Source: Spirodela intermedia
Taxonomy: Eukaryota; Streptophyta; Magnoliopsida; Alismatales; Araceae
Direction: 5' to 3'
DNA length: 64,000 nucleotides
NCBI GenBank assembly: GCA_902729315.2
Contig: LR746265.1
Span: 2,460,892-2,524,891 of the forward strand
The position numbers and the translations under genes are program-made. Positions within the stretch are counted from its first letter, which is position 1; each line of letters opens with the position of its first letter. The notes under the pieces are model-generated. The model saw only the letters and a program-made list of their open reading frames with translations. It searched no databases and was not told the origin of the DNA. Positions 12,111-27,489 of the stretch are shown here, piece by piece.

Positions 12111-12162
12111 AGAGAGAGAGAGACAGACAGAGACAGACAGACAGACAGACAGACAGAGACAG
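12111..12162. repeat. (GA)n followed by (GACA)n microsatellite
   Basis: A compound simple repeat: GAGAGA running into GACAGACA tetranucleotides. Its several open frames are artefacts of the repeat. Confidence 0.95.
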
Positions 12163-13748
12163 GGAGGGGCGGAGGTCGCCATCTTACTGCCTTGCGATGC
12201 TCTTCCGGGAGCTTCGAGCTGGGCAGGTTAGGGGGCGCTCTCCCAGGCGCTTGAAGCAGACCATGGCGGGAAGGATTTCTACTTTTACAGAGAAATAAAT
12301 ATTTGGGGGTGGAGCCGGTGAGCACCCCTGGCAGGTGAGCCGTTCGCTTCATTTATTTCCTTGCCACTGCATTGATTTCTACTCCAGCGCTGACATGTAA
12401 GATGTCGCCGATACGCCACTGGGGCCATTCTTTAAGAGTTTCTTCAGAAGGACGGCGTTAATCCGAATCTTGAGGAGTAGAAAATTGTGGCACTCACGTT
12501 TCAATGCTGCTGATTTCCTCCGGCATCGATAGATTAGAATACTTCCCCAGTTTTCCTCTGGATCGAATGTCGTCCCACATTATCTCCAGGATGTGTCCTG
12601 CTCTAGAGAGTTCTTCCAACCCTATCCGGACGAGCTGTTAGCAGATCGCTGTCCGGGACCGACTAAGTTGTCGTCGGCGGGTGAACCCTACGAAGCTTCG
12701 ACGGCATTACATTACAGCCCCATAATGGCCCTGTTTCTATTCAGTGGAACCCCGGCAGTCCATGTGACCAGGCGAGTTCCTAAGCGGTGGGGTTTGAATC
12801 TGGCAGGAGCGTAGTTCTGATGTGCTCTGACGGCGAATTCAATCCGGGAGGAAATGAAAGATAGAACCTTGACTCCATATACAGTTCCCAACAGTGCCGT
12901 AATTTTTTTTACTCTTCATCTCTCATTTCGCGTCTCCAGAGCTCAGAAGCCTAGTGAGAGAGGTCATAATCATGCTCAGTATGACCTACCCATCATCCCT
13001 AGAGAGAGAGAGAGAGAGAGTTAACCCTGGGCCTGGCCCATCTCTGTGCCTGATTGGGAAGCCAAGCCCAAACCAATGGGGCTACTTAGTCATAGCATGA
13101 ATGAACGAGTGGTGATGTAGTTGGGCCATTTGCTCGGTCATTAAAACTGATCAAGAAAGCTCATTGCACAAATGCTTCAATGCCCATCATCCAAATGGGA
13201 ACACGATTTTGCAAGTGAAGAAAATACTTTTCGAATCCTGAAAGATGCTCCATAGGAATAATGGAGAGGGATCACTATCATCTGACGACGAACAGGATGA
13301 ATAGATAAACGGAGAACAGCGTTCTTGTGCTGATCAAGAAGGATTTTCCTTGAGATGATGCTCAGTAATGTGGAGTTCTACTTGTCAAAATCAAGGGCCT
13401 TCTTCTTGTTCAATGTTCACCGTGGATGTGATAATTCACTAACTAAATGCATAATCTCGTGCCTCCTTTTTCTATTCAAGTCTGGTTTCGAACTCTTCCT
13501 ATGGTCTTCGCGAGCTTATGACTCAATAACTTCCCCTGTTTAGTAATACTTCGTGTGGTATTTAACAGTCCTTCTTATACACCATGCTAACAGTCTCTTA
13601 GCTTTTTAGTTCCTCCCCTTTTTAGTTCCTATATCAAAACATAGGAGAATACCAGATTACCCTCAATTAATTTAATACCTCTTTCCCTTGAGCTATATAT
13701 AGAAAACTCCATTTCACTGGCTTCTTATAACCATCTTTGTTCAAACCC

Positions 13749-13795
<47 letters not shown>

Positions 13796-15177
13796 CTCTC
13801 TCAAGATTGTGGGGACCTCCCTCGTTCTTGGAAACGCTAACTCTCATAATTCTTCATCTAGTATTTTTTTTCCTTCTCAATGTTTTTTCCACCGTCTTTA
13901 TAAGGTAAGCAAAGTTCATTTTGCATTTAAATAGTATCAGGAGTATAAATAAATAAAATAGGAACGATGTAGCTTGTTAGTAACCACGATGAATTTTCGT
14001 TGGTTTTTTTGTGTACCAACGACAATAATATCTAGGGTTCATGATATGCTAAAATCAGACCTAAAAATCTAGGCTTTACTTGGGAAGAAGGGAAAAGGGA
14101 ATTGCCTAATAACATCTTTCAGCCACGAAAGATGTCATTTTTGAGTTTGGGATGGCACCATGTAAACCTAATTGGGTCATTCAACAAAATACTAATAATC
14201 AGCCAAGACCATCTTTATAAAAAATGCATTTATTTAAATAATATAAAATCTAGGCTGATTCTTACCCCTAATGTAAAAAGTTCATGTGATAAGAAACTTC
14301 ATCTCCCAAATATATTTGGGATTAACCTGCTGTGAACATTTACTTAGTTGGGCTAATAAAATATTTGAGTATTTATCGTACTTGAATTTCCATATTGCAG
14401 GAGTTTTAGGTCAAGATGTAATTCGCTAAATTATCCCTTTATTTTTTAGAACATTGAACGGTTTTGGTTGCAAAGCAGTGGACATTTTAATCAAATCTAT
14501 CCCTTGGCACTCTATTTTCTAACATTTAAAATCAACATTTTTGCAAGAGCTAACTTGCTTCAATGGTTATCCCCCCCCCCCTCCTATAAGCATGATCATT
14601 AATACCATCTCCCAACTAATGAGCCAGTCTCCTCTCTCTTTTGTTTTCATGCTCATCTCTCCCCCAATCTCACTCCTCATCTCCTCCCACCTCAGTCCAA
14701 CGCATCTTCTTTAATGTCAAAATTATGATATTAATGGGAAGCCTAAATACCGATAATGAGATAGTTTTGAGATGTCTGCATAGAATATCACACACAGCAC
14801 GAGGGGGCTAATCAGTCCGAAAAATATTTTTTATTTTTTTATTTTTTTTAACTGGGTCTTAGTTTAGGAATAACCGGTTGAGGAGGGGCGAATATATTAA
14901 ATATTCCGATATTTCCATAATTCTGTTCTCAAGAGGTCTTCGACCACGTCAACGCACATTTTTCTTGTCCGCGGTCGGTGATCTGCGCAAAATTTGATAC
15001 CCCATTAACTCCCAACTCCTCCGAGTTTATCCCCAGCAAGGGCCCCACAAGATCGCTGTTTTCCACGTGGTCGTCAATCAGATGCCAGCCTTTGACGACA
15101 GAGGGATTATGTCGTGGATACCATATTACCGCAGTCAGTCGACGATGAGGGTGACTCTTGAGCAGGATGAAGCTGCA
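12163..15177. other. Long spacer without a supported gene
   Basis: About 3 kb of mixed composition with no frame that resembles a known protein. It contains a GA tract (13001-13021), a long CT tract (13752-13806), a C homopolymer near 14572-14582 and AT-rich stretches around 14200-14900. I see no transposon ends or coding similarity. Confidence 0.5.
13752..13806. repeat. (CT)n microsatellite
   Basis: About 20 CT units followed, after one G interruption, by a few more. It is preceded by an AGCTATATATAGAAAA segment that resembles a TATA box, but no coding region follows. Confidence 0.93.
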
Positions 15178-15217
15178 CGTGGGCCTGGTCTTATCGAATA
15201 GCTGGGCCCGGTGGGCC
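15178..15217. promoter_or_regulatory. Cluster of three TGGGCC (site II-like) motifs
   Basis: TGGGCC occurs at 15180, 15203 and 15212. Clustered TGGGCC/GGCCCA motifs are TCP-bound site II elements near start sites of many plant housekeeping genes. No confirmed gene starts nearby on the plus strand, so the target is unknown. Confidence 0.4.
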
Positions 15218-15485
15218 AGTTAGGGGATAAGGTTGTATCTGCTTAAGTTGTCCGGGCCGTCGACAGGGTTCTTTCGGATATTTCAGACCTTCTTCTCAGC
15301 TTTTCCCCTCTCTGTCTTCCGATATTTCTCCGCCGCTCTTGGCGGCTTGGTCTGTGGGAATAAAGAAATCCGTCCCTAGCGCAGAGGAGGGCCATCTGGA
15401 CATTGAATTCACCGCCGGTCGTGCCGTCTGTGGGTTGGCTACGAAGGTGAGATTCCACCGCAGCAGAGACGGATCGAGGACGGCG

Positions 15486-15574
15486 ATGATGAAGGATCTT
15501 TCCCTACTCGAGCTCGTCGACTCCTCCCCGGGTTTGAGGAAGAGTGAACTGGGAGGAGAAGAGGTTGGTGGGTA
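15486..15574 (+). other. Possible short coding exon, unidentified
   Basis: An ATG at 15486 opens a frame (MMKDLSLLELVDSSPG then KSELGGEEVGG) that runs into a good donor-like site, GGTGG-GTAAGG, near 15571. It lies about 270 bases downstream of the site II-like cluster. I recognise no family, and the frame could be chance in GC-rich sequence. It converges on the TPR gene. Confidence 0.2.
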
Positions 15575-15769
15575 AGGTCCGTCAAACCTAGCAATGACGG
15601 GGAGAGGGGAGCTGAACAGGGGATAGATAGATAGAACAATGGCTAAGGTGGGAAAAAAGTGAGTCACCACTTCTCTGCGTGGGGACATCGTTTTGCCTGT
15701 AATTTTGTTACAGTGGTAGGTGCCTGTACCTGGGAGGGACGAAGGAGATGCCAGAACAGAACGGCGAAT

Positions 15770-17091
15770 CTACGCTTCGGGAAAAGGAGGAAGAGAGAGT
15801 GGGTAGCAGGTGTCGAGCGCCCCTGTCTTCCACAAAAACCAGGCGTAGGTGCTGCTGTAGTGGTGGTTCCAGGGCTCGGTCTCGATGGCCTCCAGGAACA
15901 TCTCCTCGGCCCCGCTGATGTCTCCCCGCTCCTCCCAGAGGAAGGTAGCGTAGCGGCTCATGGGCTCCGCGTCCCGTGGCTCGGCCATCACCGCCCACTG
16001 GAAGTACTGCTCCGCTCTGCAACAAGGGAGAGAACATCAAGAGCTCCGGTCAGAGAAGCGTTTCCACAAAACAGTTGAAACAAGGCCAGTGAAGATCGTT
16101 CGTCGCGATTGATTTACCTGTCGTGATCGTTGGCGATCCGGTACAAAAACTGGGCGTAGTTGGAGAGGATCATGGAGTTGACTTCCCCCTCGGCGATGGT
16201 CCTCTCGTAGACCCTGCGCCTGCGGTCGATGCAGCTCTCCTCGTCCTCGTGCTGCACAGGGTCCAGATTGCCCTCCTTGACGCCGATGTCGAACCAGTTA
16301 AGGTATTCCCTAATCCTGTTCGGTTCAGGGCCCGACTCCGCCGCACGCCCCTGGAAATGATGCTCCGCAGAGAGCTCCTCGTTGAGGGCGGCGCAGGCCG
16401 CGACGATCTCGGATTTCTCGTCGGCGATTGCGTCGGTGATAGCTGCAGTTGCAGCAACGTGGCTCGCCTTCTGGGCGGAGAAGGACACGTAGCGGGCGAG
16501 AAGGACGAGGAGGGAGACGACGAGATCGGGCGAGCTGAAGAAGACCCTCCAGAACAGCCAAACGAATGAATCCCTCCTTTCTCTTGACACCCTATCGAGG
16601 ACTGCCTCGTCCACGGCGCCCGCCATGACCGATCTCTGGAGCTCCCCGATCATGAACACCAGAGCCGAGATGGCCTTCCCCAAAGGGACTTCCACCACGC
16701 CCGCCGGCGCGTCTCCCTCCACCACTTGAACCAAATTCGTCCAGACGGGGGCGGCGCCGGCCAGCCGCTTCTTCATCTGGACCATGCGCATGGACAAGGG
16801 AATCTCGGTCCCCCCGACGCCCCTTATCTGAAGGTCTGACGGCCAGGCCTTCCCGGAGAAGGGATTCTCTGGCGGCGATGGAGGGAGAACAAGCCACGGC
16901 GGCTCCGGGCACCCGACCGTGCGGAACGGGGCCCGGCTCCGGTGATCAGAAGCCGCCTTGACAGAGAAGCACACGCTCTTCTTCGGGCAGCCGCCGAAGG
17001 ATGCCGCCGACTTGCGAACCTCGGGGGAAAATTTCGGAAGCGGTGCAGGGCTGGAGCTGAGGGGAGAGACCTCCGATCTCATCATCATCAT
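15770..17091 (-). CDS. Tetratricopeptide-repeat-like protein, plant-specific family
   Basis: This belongs to a plant TPR-like family whose C-terminus reads YERTIAEG...LSNYAQFLY...RAEQYF; the molecular role of the family is not established. Two exons: 17091..16118 and 16016..15770 (406 aa), joined as DHD-R-AEQYFQWAV. The repeats lie at about residues 300-400: RVYERTIAEG, MILSNYAQFLYRIANDHDRA, EPMSRYATFLWEERGDISGA, EEMFLEAIETEPWNHHY. A hydrophobic stretch (FFSSPDLVVSLLVLLARYV) precedes them. I chose the start at the first of four consecutive ATGs (17091). An in-frame ATG at 17223 exists, but a TATA-like sequence at 17171-17181 lies between the two. The protein ends after a final TPR helix with TCYPLSLPP, which resembles family members. 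Confidence 0.85.
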
Positions 17092-17911
17092 CGTCGCTGC
17101 CGTCGTCGTCTTCTCCTTCCCCTCGTCCCCGAGTGATGTGGGGTTGGGGGCGGAGGTCGGAGAGGGTCGAGTTATAAAAAGGCCGGCTGGCAAGCGGGGG
17201 TACGTGTTGGGCGGAGGTGGCACCGGGGATCAGAATTCTGGGTCAAGACCGGAAACAGGGGCTGACCCCTTCTATTCTAATAATGGCGATAAGAGGTCGG
17301 TTCGGCGGCTCGGCCGGACGGCGACTGATCGATCGCGATGGCGCGGGTGGTGGCGATTTTGGAAGGCTAAGAGCTGTGGGCGGCCGTGTCCGGCCCCAAC
17401 CCCAAGAATCGCTGTTATCCGGATAGGGGGCCACGACTCGGACGGCGGTGATCGTCGTCACGCGCCGAACTATCTGGAAGCTCGGGTCGACCAAGAATCG
17501 CACGGCCCTGATCAGGCCGCCCCTGCTTGATCGAGTGGCCTCGTCCATTTTCGGACCCTCGCCGTCCAGAAACCATGAACCTTGCGGCTCCGTGGGGTTC
17601 ACAGGGTCTACCATTCTGGAAAGCTGCGATGACGGCAGGCCGTCGAGATAAACGAGGAACAACTATGGGGATCCTTGGTTATCTCAATCTAGATAGAAGG
17701 GGGTCTGAGTCACCATCATCAATCGCACCGTTTCGAAACTCCGATGATAGGCGTAGATAGGTTGACTGTAGAATCTACGCCCCGGAACGAGAGAAGAGAG
17801 AAGACTCGACCTTGTTTCGTACAAATCGGATAAGACTCCGAAGATAGATTGGTTAAAAAATGGAAAAAATCGGCTAAGTCACCCACCGTCTCGGCAAAGG
17901 AGGTTGCTTTC
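17092..17911. other. Spacer between the BiP 3' end and the TPR gene start
   Basis: Both flanking genes are on the minus strand, so this contains BiP 3' UTR and terminator sequence followed by the TPR promoter. A TTATAAAAAGG element at 17172-17182 is a textbook TATA box for the plus strand. Read on the minus strand it gives a weaker TTTTTATAAC that could serve the TPR gene. No plus-strand gene follows. Confidence 0.45.
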
Positions 17912-21952
<4,041 letters not shown>

Positions 21953-22064
21953 GGCTCCACGCACAGATCTGTTGATGTTCTTGTTCCTGTGTCGCCTCGC
22001 CCCGGCTCCGCCTCCCTTCGAAGCGCTGTCGTGAGAAAGAATAACCCGATTCGCCTGAACGTGG

Positions 22065-22074
22065 GTTTTTATAG
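22065..22074 (-). promoter_or_regulatory. TATA box of the BiP gene
   Basis: On the minus strand the sequence reads CTATAAAAAC, 113 bases before the start codon at 21952. This implies a 5' UTR of roughly 80 bases. Confidence 0.75.
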
Positions 22075-22135
22075 ACGTCATCGGGGCCCAGTCGTCTGAA
22101 ACATCTGGAACCTCGGAACAGCATCATCTGGATGG

Positions 22136-22146
22136 CGTGGCCCAAT
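22136..22146 (-). promoter_or_regulatory. ERSE-II element
   Basis: The minus strand reads ATTGGGCCACG, an exact match to the ER-stress response element II consensus ATTGG-N-CCACG. It lies about 62 bases upstream of the BiP TATA box. In plants this class of element is bound by ER-stress bZIP factors such as bZIP28 with NF-Y. Confidence 0.85.
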
Positions 22147-22294
22147 CAAACTTCGGGTTGCCGGAAACATGACCAATGGGAGTCTTTCTTCTGTTGGGAC
22201 GATCCCAACGGTTTCCCTTCTAATCCGACGGCTTACATTATCTTTCCTTTTCATCTGAAAAGGTTTTTTCTACGGAGTCTCGGAGTTCATAATA

Positions 22295-22302
22295 TGACGT
22301 GG
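22295..22302 (+). promoter_or_regulatory. TGACGTGG UPR-type (bZIP) element
   Basis: TGACGTGG is the core of the plant unfolded-protein-response element bound by bZIP28/bZIP60. It lies about 150 bases beyond the ERSE-II in the shared BiP/thioredoxin promoter. A further ACGT core (GACGTCAT) sits at 22074-22081, just upstream of the TATA box. Confidence 0.65.
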
Positions 22303-22454
22303 CAAAAACTCTGGCAAAAAATAACAGAGAATCACCGGACAGCTGGCGGCCGTCGGTGCCATATATCTGATTACTTCTTCTCTCCCACCCGTACTATTCT
22401 ATCCGGTTTCTTTTCCCTGGCATTTATCCTGTGAAGTTTCTCTCGCCTCCGTCC

Positions 22455-24942
22455 ATGGCCGCCGTCATCGAATTCGTGGCCGTTCCTCGCGTTCATGGAC
22501 TTCAGAGGTCGTCTTCTTCCGTGACGGCGGTGGCCTTGTTGTCGTCCGCTTCAAGCTGCCCGAGGCGGCGGTCGTTTCCGGAATGCCGGGGTTTGAAGGT
22601 CTCAAGGTTCCCCATAACGCCTACGCCAGCCATGGCCAGTGTGCCTGGCCGGAGAGTCGTGCGCCGAGGCGCTGTCTTCTGTGAAGCAAAAGATACGAGC
22701 ATTGAAGGTATGGTGTTCCGCTTCCTAAGTTGCCTTTTTTTTGGGATTTCAAGGTCGAGATGCAAGAAATACACGCACATGGAATTTTGTTTGTTGGTGG
22801 ATTCAGCACTGATCGTTTAAACGATATTATTTTAAAATAATATTCACTTATGATTATCAACTGTATGTTCTGTATCTTCGTTTCAGGTGGACACATTTTT
22901 TCTATCCTTACGAAATGCCGGCGCATTAATCAGTTTTCGATTCCTTGGTTAAATTTGATGGAACTAATCATTATTTTGGCAATTGAGTAGCACTGGGTGA
23001 TGGTTTCTGAGCCATTCAGGGTATACATATTTAAAATTATGTAATATTCATGCTTAAATTACGAATGGCATCATCTCCAGAATTGGAATCTCCTTCTCTC
23101 GTCTTCACGAATTGGTTGTCAACATTCACATTTAATTTTTTATGCTTAATCGGTGCAAAAACGGGCTTTACTTTGGTAATATTGTTGATTATTGCTTTTT
23201 CCCGTGCCTTGGTGCATCACTGTGCTTTTAATTCCCCCACTCACCCATCTACCCAGCTCAGATGGAAGTCCGCTTAGGTTTGCCTGTTATGGTCCACATT
23301 TCCCTGGTTGCATTGCACTGTTCAAACTACATAAGTCATGAGAGTTTTCATGATGCCAAAATGGAGGATGAAACCGGTTGAGTTATGAATTCCCGGGGGG
23401 CAGTTATTGCATAACAGAGGGAGATTAGCAGGAAAAAATATTGGGTAATTCGTATGATTCAACTAAACTATTTATTTTATGCTCACTGGCAAAAATCTGC
23501 CCTGCTTAGATTTACATGCATCATGTTAACTGTATCTTAACCAGATTCCGGCAGTCGGGTGAAATGCCATGGTGCAATCAGCACTTTTGACCTTTCGTAT
23601 CTTAATGGTTATCAAGCCCTATGATCTTTGTTTCTCATGGTAAAGCTCTTATGCTTATTTTAAATTGTAAAGTAGTTTTTGTAAGGGCGGGACCAGTTTT
23701 TTTAGTTTGATTGGTTATCATCATAATGTAGGATTAAGCTATACTTTACTGGTATCCACTCTGATTAATCCTTAGGATGTAATTTGACCTAGGGTGAGAT
23801 GACTACTGCTTGCATAAGGTCTGAAGTGTCAAAGCAATAATGTGCTTATCCTTAAAAAAATAATAATAATAAGGTTCAACTTTCTGCTTTTACCTATAGC
23901 TGTTTGGCCGCTGGGGCTGGGCAGGTAGGTACAGCCTCAATACTGCAGCTTTCATTGGAGATTTGTCAGTCCACATGATTAGCTGAAGGTCTGGTTCAGC
24001 CAATTCAGCGTCAGTACCTGCCTCATTTTGCCGACGCTCTAATCTGAGATGTCTGCCGTGTTTCTCATTAATTTATTTCTGTCAAGATGCCATAAAAAAT
24101 GCAGCAAGTTCGAGTTTTGGCCGGCCGTAACCAAAGTTTTCAAATTGATTATTTAGGTAGTCATAGCCGAAAGATGCTGGACATCCTGATTGCTGCTCAT
24201 TCATCTTCAGTGCCATGTTAATAAGCTTGACATAATTTAATTATAACGCGACCTCGTCCCAAAGAAAAGCATATTGGAAAACATCATATTTGGATTATCA
24301 AATATACATCGGGTCACATATTATTAGATCATATGCGGTTTACGAACCTTGTCTAATCATCTGCTGTTGTATTTGCCTTGACGACATCCAAGTATTGCCA
24401 GTGCCAGAACAGTAATTCGTTTTGTGTTAGTGAGCTCAGTCGGCCCAATCGGTCGCGCATGTGAATTGTTCACGAACACCACTATATCGGATTAGCGTGA
24501 GCAATAATTCCTATCTAGATGATGCAGCCATCGATTGGGCCTCTCTCTCTATTTTAGACGATAACTAGGTTCCGTCATTTCCCAATTCGATTGTCTCAAG
24601 TGCGGGCTTCTTCTCTCTGCCGCAGTTCCCGTGGTGACGCAAACCTCGTGGGAGTCGCTGGTGCTGGGGAGCGGCAACAAGCTGGTTGTGGTGGCCTTCT
24701 GGGCGCCGTGGTGCGGGCCTTGCCGGATGATCCACCCCATTATCGCCGGCATATCGGAGACGTACGCGAGGAAGCTCGATTGCTACGAGCTCAACACAGA
24801 CGAGAGCCCCGACATCGCCACCCGCTACGGCATCCGCAGCATCCCCACGGTCCTCTTCTTCAAGAACGGCGAGAAGAAGGACGCCATCATCGGGGCCGTG
24901 CCCAAGGAGACGCTCCTCGCGAGCATCGAGAAACTCTTGTAA
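22455..24942 (+). CDS. TRXM: Chloroplast thioredoxin, m-type
   Basis: A plastid dithiol-disulfide oxidoreductase that is reduced by ferredoxin-thioredoxin reductase and regulates stromal enzymes. Two exons: 22455..22707 and 24626..24942 (189 aa), separated by a 1.9-kb intron. Residues 1 to about 80 are rich in Ser, Arg and Ala with few acidic residues, as in a transit peptide. The mature domain starts near VVTQTSWESLVLGSG and contains the canonical active site AFWAPWCGPCRMI (Cys114 and Cys117), then YGIRSIPTVLFF with the conserved cis-proline, and ends ASIEKLL. The start at 22455 is the first in-frame ATG. It is transcribed away from BiP, with 502 bases between the two start codons. Confidence 0.95.
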
Positions 24943-25262
24943 TTCTCCATTCTTCGCTTCTTCTCCCCGAGGATCTGCGCTTCGCCGTCGTTCTCCACGA
25001 AGGCAGTGTATATGAATGAATGAATGAATGAATGAATGTGATGGCCGGGGGGTTATTTCTTTCTAGTTAAGTGTCCTCGCCAGACTCCAAAGCGATTTGA
25101 TCTGATCTGACCGGAGGATCGGACGGTGAGGAGAGGGTAGTTGGGTGGGCCTCCGCATTTCTGTCCGTTCATTCTGTAGGTTTTTTTCTCTGGTACGACA
25201 AACGCTTTTTCTGGTGCCACCGTGCTTATCCTCCTCCCCGCTCCTTCCGTGCGTACGTGCAT
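24943..25262. other. TRXm 3' region and RMA promoter
   Basis: This holds the thioredoxin 3' UTR, an (AATG)n run at 25012-25038, and the sequence leading to a TATA box at 25263. No coding sequence is supported. Confidence 0.5.
25012..25038. repeat. (AATG)n microsatellite
   Basis: About six tandem tetranucleotides of AATG, probably within the thioredoxin 3' UTR. Confidence 0.93.
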
Positions 25263-25272
25263 CTATAAATAG
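25263..25272 (+). promoter_or_regulatory. TATA box, probably for the RMA-type gene
   Basis: CTATAAATAG is followed by a GC-rich leader-like segment and a strong splice donor (GATCG-GTACGT, donor at 25408). No start codon opens a recognisable protein before that donor. The likeliest reading is a non-coding first exon spliced over 2 kb to the RING gene. Confidence 0.55.
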
Positions 25273-25407
25273 TAACACGGCGGCGGTCCGTAGCTCCTAT
25301 GTGTACCCCATCTGGTCCTCTTTCTCTTCTCCTCCGTTGCGTTAATATCTTCAGCCTTCGGCTGCGAGCGGAGAGCGAGCAACTGAGGGTGGCGGAATTT
25401 CCGATCG

Positions 25408-27447
25408 GTACGTCTCCGGCTCTCCTCTCCTCTTGATCTCTCGTCTGTTCTCGTCGGCTTTCCTCTTGGAAATTCTCTCCATCTCGCCGTTTGCGCGATC
25501 CGCTAATGTTCTCTGAGGTCCGTCTGAGGGGGGAATGGGAGTACCCCTTAAGGGATTGATGTTATTTCCTTAGGGCTAGTCTTCCAGGCTCTGGCCTCAA
25601 TAGCTTCGTTGAGTTGTGAAGAAAACGATGGAATTAGAGGGCTTGACGCGATCTAATTACATCTCGGGAGACCGACACTATGCCTCCTCCCCCATCGGTT
25701 ATCTTCGAATGCGAGGGGAGACTGATCTTTGTCTCTTGTTTTAATACATTCGAGATGTCTTAACCGCAGCTTCCTTCATCCAGAAGCGATTGTTTCCTGA
25801 TTTTTATTTACCTTCTATAACAACAGCTATTGGAATTAATCTGTTTTTTTTTTACGCATTCTCTTGCATTGTATTACAACGTGAAAGAATAAAGCTTTTA
25901 CTAAATATTTGTGTCTTCCGTGTTCCTTTGAGCGAAATATCGAAGCATGCGTCAACACTAGTGCGAATATTTTTCCCTGTTTCGCTTCGATCTGCTGAAA
26001 TAAACCTTTATTTCAGCTTTCTTTTGTTTTAAAAAGGATTGAATCATTTGTTTCTTGTCGCTAATTCACGTTTTACTGTAACATTCCCTGCTCCTGTTCA
26101 ATTGCTAAGGAGCCATCAATCGTAACCCCCCTTCCGTTTATTTACGCCACAGCTATCTTTGCCGTGTCCTCGCGTAGTTTCTTCAAAGATATGTGATATA
26201 GAGTTTTTATTCTCGTCGTTAGAGCACCGACAACCTTCTGCGTTTTTTTTTAGACTGTGCCCCTTCCACTAACGTTTCTTTAGTTTAGGCTTCACCACAT
26301 ATATTAAATGCAGCTTTCGACCCCAGCGATTTCAGTTTTCTTTGAGCCCTCTTTAAAAACTTGTAGATGCTCAGCAGTACAGGTTAAGGTAGTATAGCAG
26401 CACAGGCAAAGCTCATGCGATTTTTATTGCATCATACGCTGTCTTCATGCTTCTAAAATAAAATGAGCGATCTTGCTTATAATTTTCTCAAGTTCTTTAC
26501 TATGGCCATTTAAACATATTTTTTGCTTTCCGCGGCCTGTGTGGGTTACAGCTCCAAGCACGGTTCCTTTTTTATGAAAGACGATGTGACATATTGCCAT
26601 TGTCCCATTGGGCTTGCCCCCTTTCACACGTCATGTGGGTGCCCAGTCCCCTTCTTGAGTTTGTACATGGCAAAATTAAATGCAGCTCTTTCCTTGAATC
26701 TTGCGTGGGCCCTGATAGGACCAATCATTACACCTATGTTTTCCGGGGGCATGCTTATCCTTTAGGAATCTATAGTTCACTGTGCGCCAGGAAGAGTCAG
26801 ATCGCCGCTCTCCACCTCCCCTCGAAGAGACGAATGGCCCGGAAGAGAGGTGACGGTGATAAGTGCCTTGCAAAGATGTAATTCATTCATGTCAGACTTT
26901 TTGTCCAGACATTGAAACTGGTCTCCTCGTCTTCTTCTCCCCACCTACTGAGGCGTCTCCCTTTGGAGAGCCTTTGGATGGGGAGGTCCTTCTCGTCCTG
27001 GTTTTTGGTGATTTTTTTTTATAATATGTGTGTCTCACAGACCCTGCCCACGTCACTGTCCAAGTCCCAAGTGGAATAGATCTTATGAAGGTCTCACGGG
27101 CAGTCTCTGAATGACTAGTTCCTTCAGAATCGGTTTTCTCGTGTCTATTCTTTGAAGGTTTCTGTAGGTCTCACTGTCCAAGCCCGCAAGATGCCCGCTT
27201 TGTCATTCAAATCTCTACAACCAGAAAGTCGCATCTATTCTTTGTACTTTCTAATTGGTTGGAAGGGGGATGTTTCGACGGGGCCGGCCATTTCCGGGAG
27301 TTGCAGTAACCCATCTCTGGGGTCACTATTTCCGAGAGTTGCAATACCCCTCCCCCTCTGTTAATTTGACTGGATCTCTCGGATTGGAAGCTTGAGAAGC
27401 AAAGAAAGCTTACGCATTTTATCCTTTCGGTGTCTTTAATCTGGCAG
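25408..27447 (+). other. Probable 5'-UTR intron of the RMA-type gene
   Basis: The donor GTACGT at 25408 and an acceptor CTGGCAG ending at 27447 would join a TATA-driven leader to the exon holding the RING start codon at 27490. The interval is AT-rich and T-rich, without supported coding sequence. This is inferred from signals, not from a transcript. Confidence 0.4.
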
Positions 27448-27489
27448 CAGCAGCAGCGGCACGTAGCCAGCCGGAAAGAGTGTATATCC

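Noticed and set aside
15296-15688. Minus-strand open frame of 130 codons
   Set aside because: No family resemblance, Ser/Pro-rich, and overlaps a region with promoter-like motifs. Too weak to call a gene.
17092-17223. Upstream ATG at 17223 as the start of the TPR-like protein
   Set aside because: It would add 44 poorly conserved, Pro/Ser-rich residues and place the start codon upstream of the only TATA-like element. The ATG run at 17091 is more likely, though not proven.
22431-22454. Upstream in-frame start for thioredoxin m
   Set aside because: The codon at 22431 is GTG, not ATG. The first in-frame ATG is 22455 and gives a normal transit peptide.
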